From contig DGPZ01000048.1 in the NCBI GenBank assembly GCA_002390675.1, forward strand, positions 1 to 5,651: a stretch of DNA of 5,651 nt, in the 5' to 3' direction. This stretch comes from Deltaproteobacteria bacterium UBA4427. Its GTDB lineage: Bacteria > Myxococcota_A > UBA9160 > UBA4427. The notes beneath the pieces are model-generated. The model saw only the letters and a program-made list of their open reading frames with translations. It did not search any database and was not told the origin of the DNA. Below, in pieces: positions 5,475 to 5,651 of this stretch. Numbering within the stretch: position 1 is the first letter of the stretch; each line of letters opens with the position of its first letter. A program made the translations under genes and the position numbers.

Positions 5475-5651
5475 GACGGAATAGTTCCGCGCGTGCGTCG
5501 GATCAGTTCGACAGCGAGACAGGCGAATATAACGTTAGGCATCCAGTGGGCCAAGGTTGGAGCGAGGCGACCTGACTCGGCGACCCCTACGCCAATGGCG
5601 CCAAGAGCGTAGTAGGCGAAGGCGGCGAGAAGTACGAGCAATAGGCCAAAG
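5471..5651 (-). CDS. LptF/LptG family LPS export permease (C-terminal fragment, 5' end outside window)
   Basis: Reading the minus strand in the frame whose first full codon is 5650-5648 gives 59 residues and a TGA at 5473-5471. The peptide begins with a transmembrane helix (FGLLLVLLAAFAYYALGAIG), continues with the family-type turn ESGRLAPTLAHWMPN, and then a last helix (VIFACLAVELI) before a basic tail (RRTRG). This is the typical end of the YjgP/YjgQ (LptF/LptG) permeases, which pair with the LptB ATPase to extract LPS from the inner membrane. The turn looks closer to LptF, but F and G cannot be separated safely from this fragment. Its stop overlaps the start of the kinase-phosphatase gene as ATGA, so the two form an operon. 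Confidence 0.8.
   Translation of the reverse strand, partial: FGLLLVLLAAFAYYALGAIGVGVAESGRLAPTLAHWMPNVIFACLAVELIRRTRGTIPS

Overview
The window is a moderately GC-rich piece of a Gram-negative genome devoted almost entirely to lipopolysaccharide (LPS) assembly. Five protein-coding genes fill it with almost no spare DNA. The lpxB-waaA-lpxK order and the sequence divergence from Escherichia coli suggest a non-enteric proteobacterium, perhaps of deltaproteobacterial, myxobacterial or a related uncultured lineage. That placement is a low-confidence inference; nothing here fixes the taxon.

Plus strand, 1-3422: a tight operon of lipid A/Kdo genes. It starts with the 3' part of lpxB (lipid A disaccharide synthase, 5' end outside the window), then waaA/kdtA (Kdo transferase, TTG start), then lpxK (lipid A 4'-kinase, GTG start). 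Each gene overlaps the previous one by exactly 20 bases, and the Shine-Dalgarno site of each downstream gene lies inside the upstream gene. The three enzymes act close together in the pathway: LpxB joins two acylated glucosamines, LpxK adds the 4'-phosphate, and WaaA adds Kdo.

Minus strand, 5651-3441: a convergent operon. It begins with the last 59 codons of an LptF/LptG-type LPS export permease. This overlaps by ATGA a 677-codon gene of unusual build. Its first ~300 residues are a KdkA/WaaP-like Kdo kinase. A single hydrophobic, lipobox-like segment follows (about 313-332). The last ~330 residues are a calcineurin-fold metallophosphatase most like tartrate-resistant (purple) acid phosphatase. 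Kinase and phosphatase are in one uninterrupted frame. Either this is one membrane-spanning protein with a cytoplasmic kinase and a periplasmic phosphatase, or the phosphatase is also or only made as a separate lipoprotein from an internal start. A candidate internal ATG with upstream GGAG is visible. This fused gene is the most interesting item in the window.

The two operons converge with only 18 bases between stop codons. An 8-bp inverted repeat without a T-run spans the junction. I found no RNA genes, CRISPR arrays, insertion sequences or integration sites.
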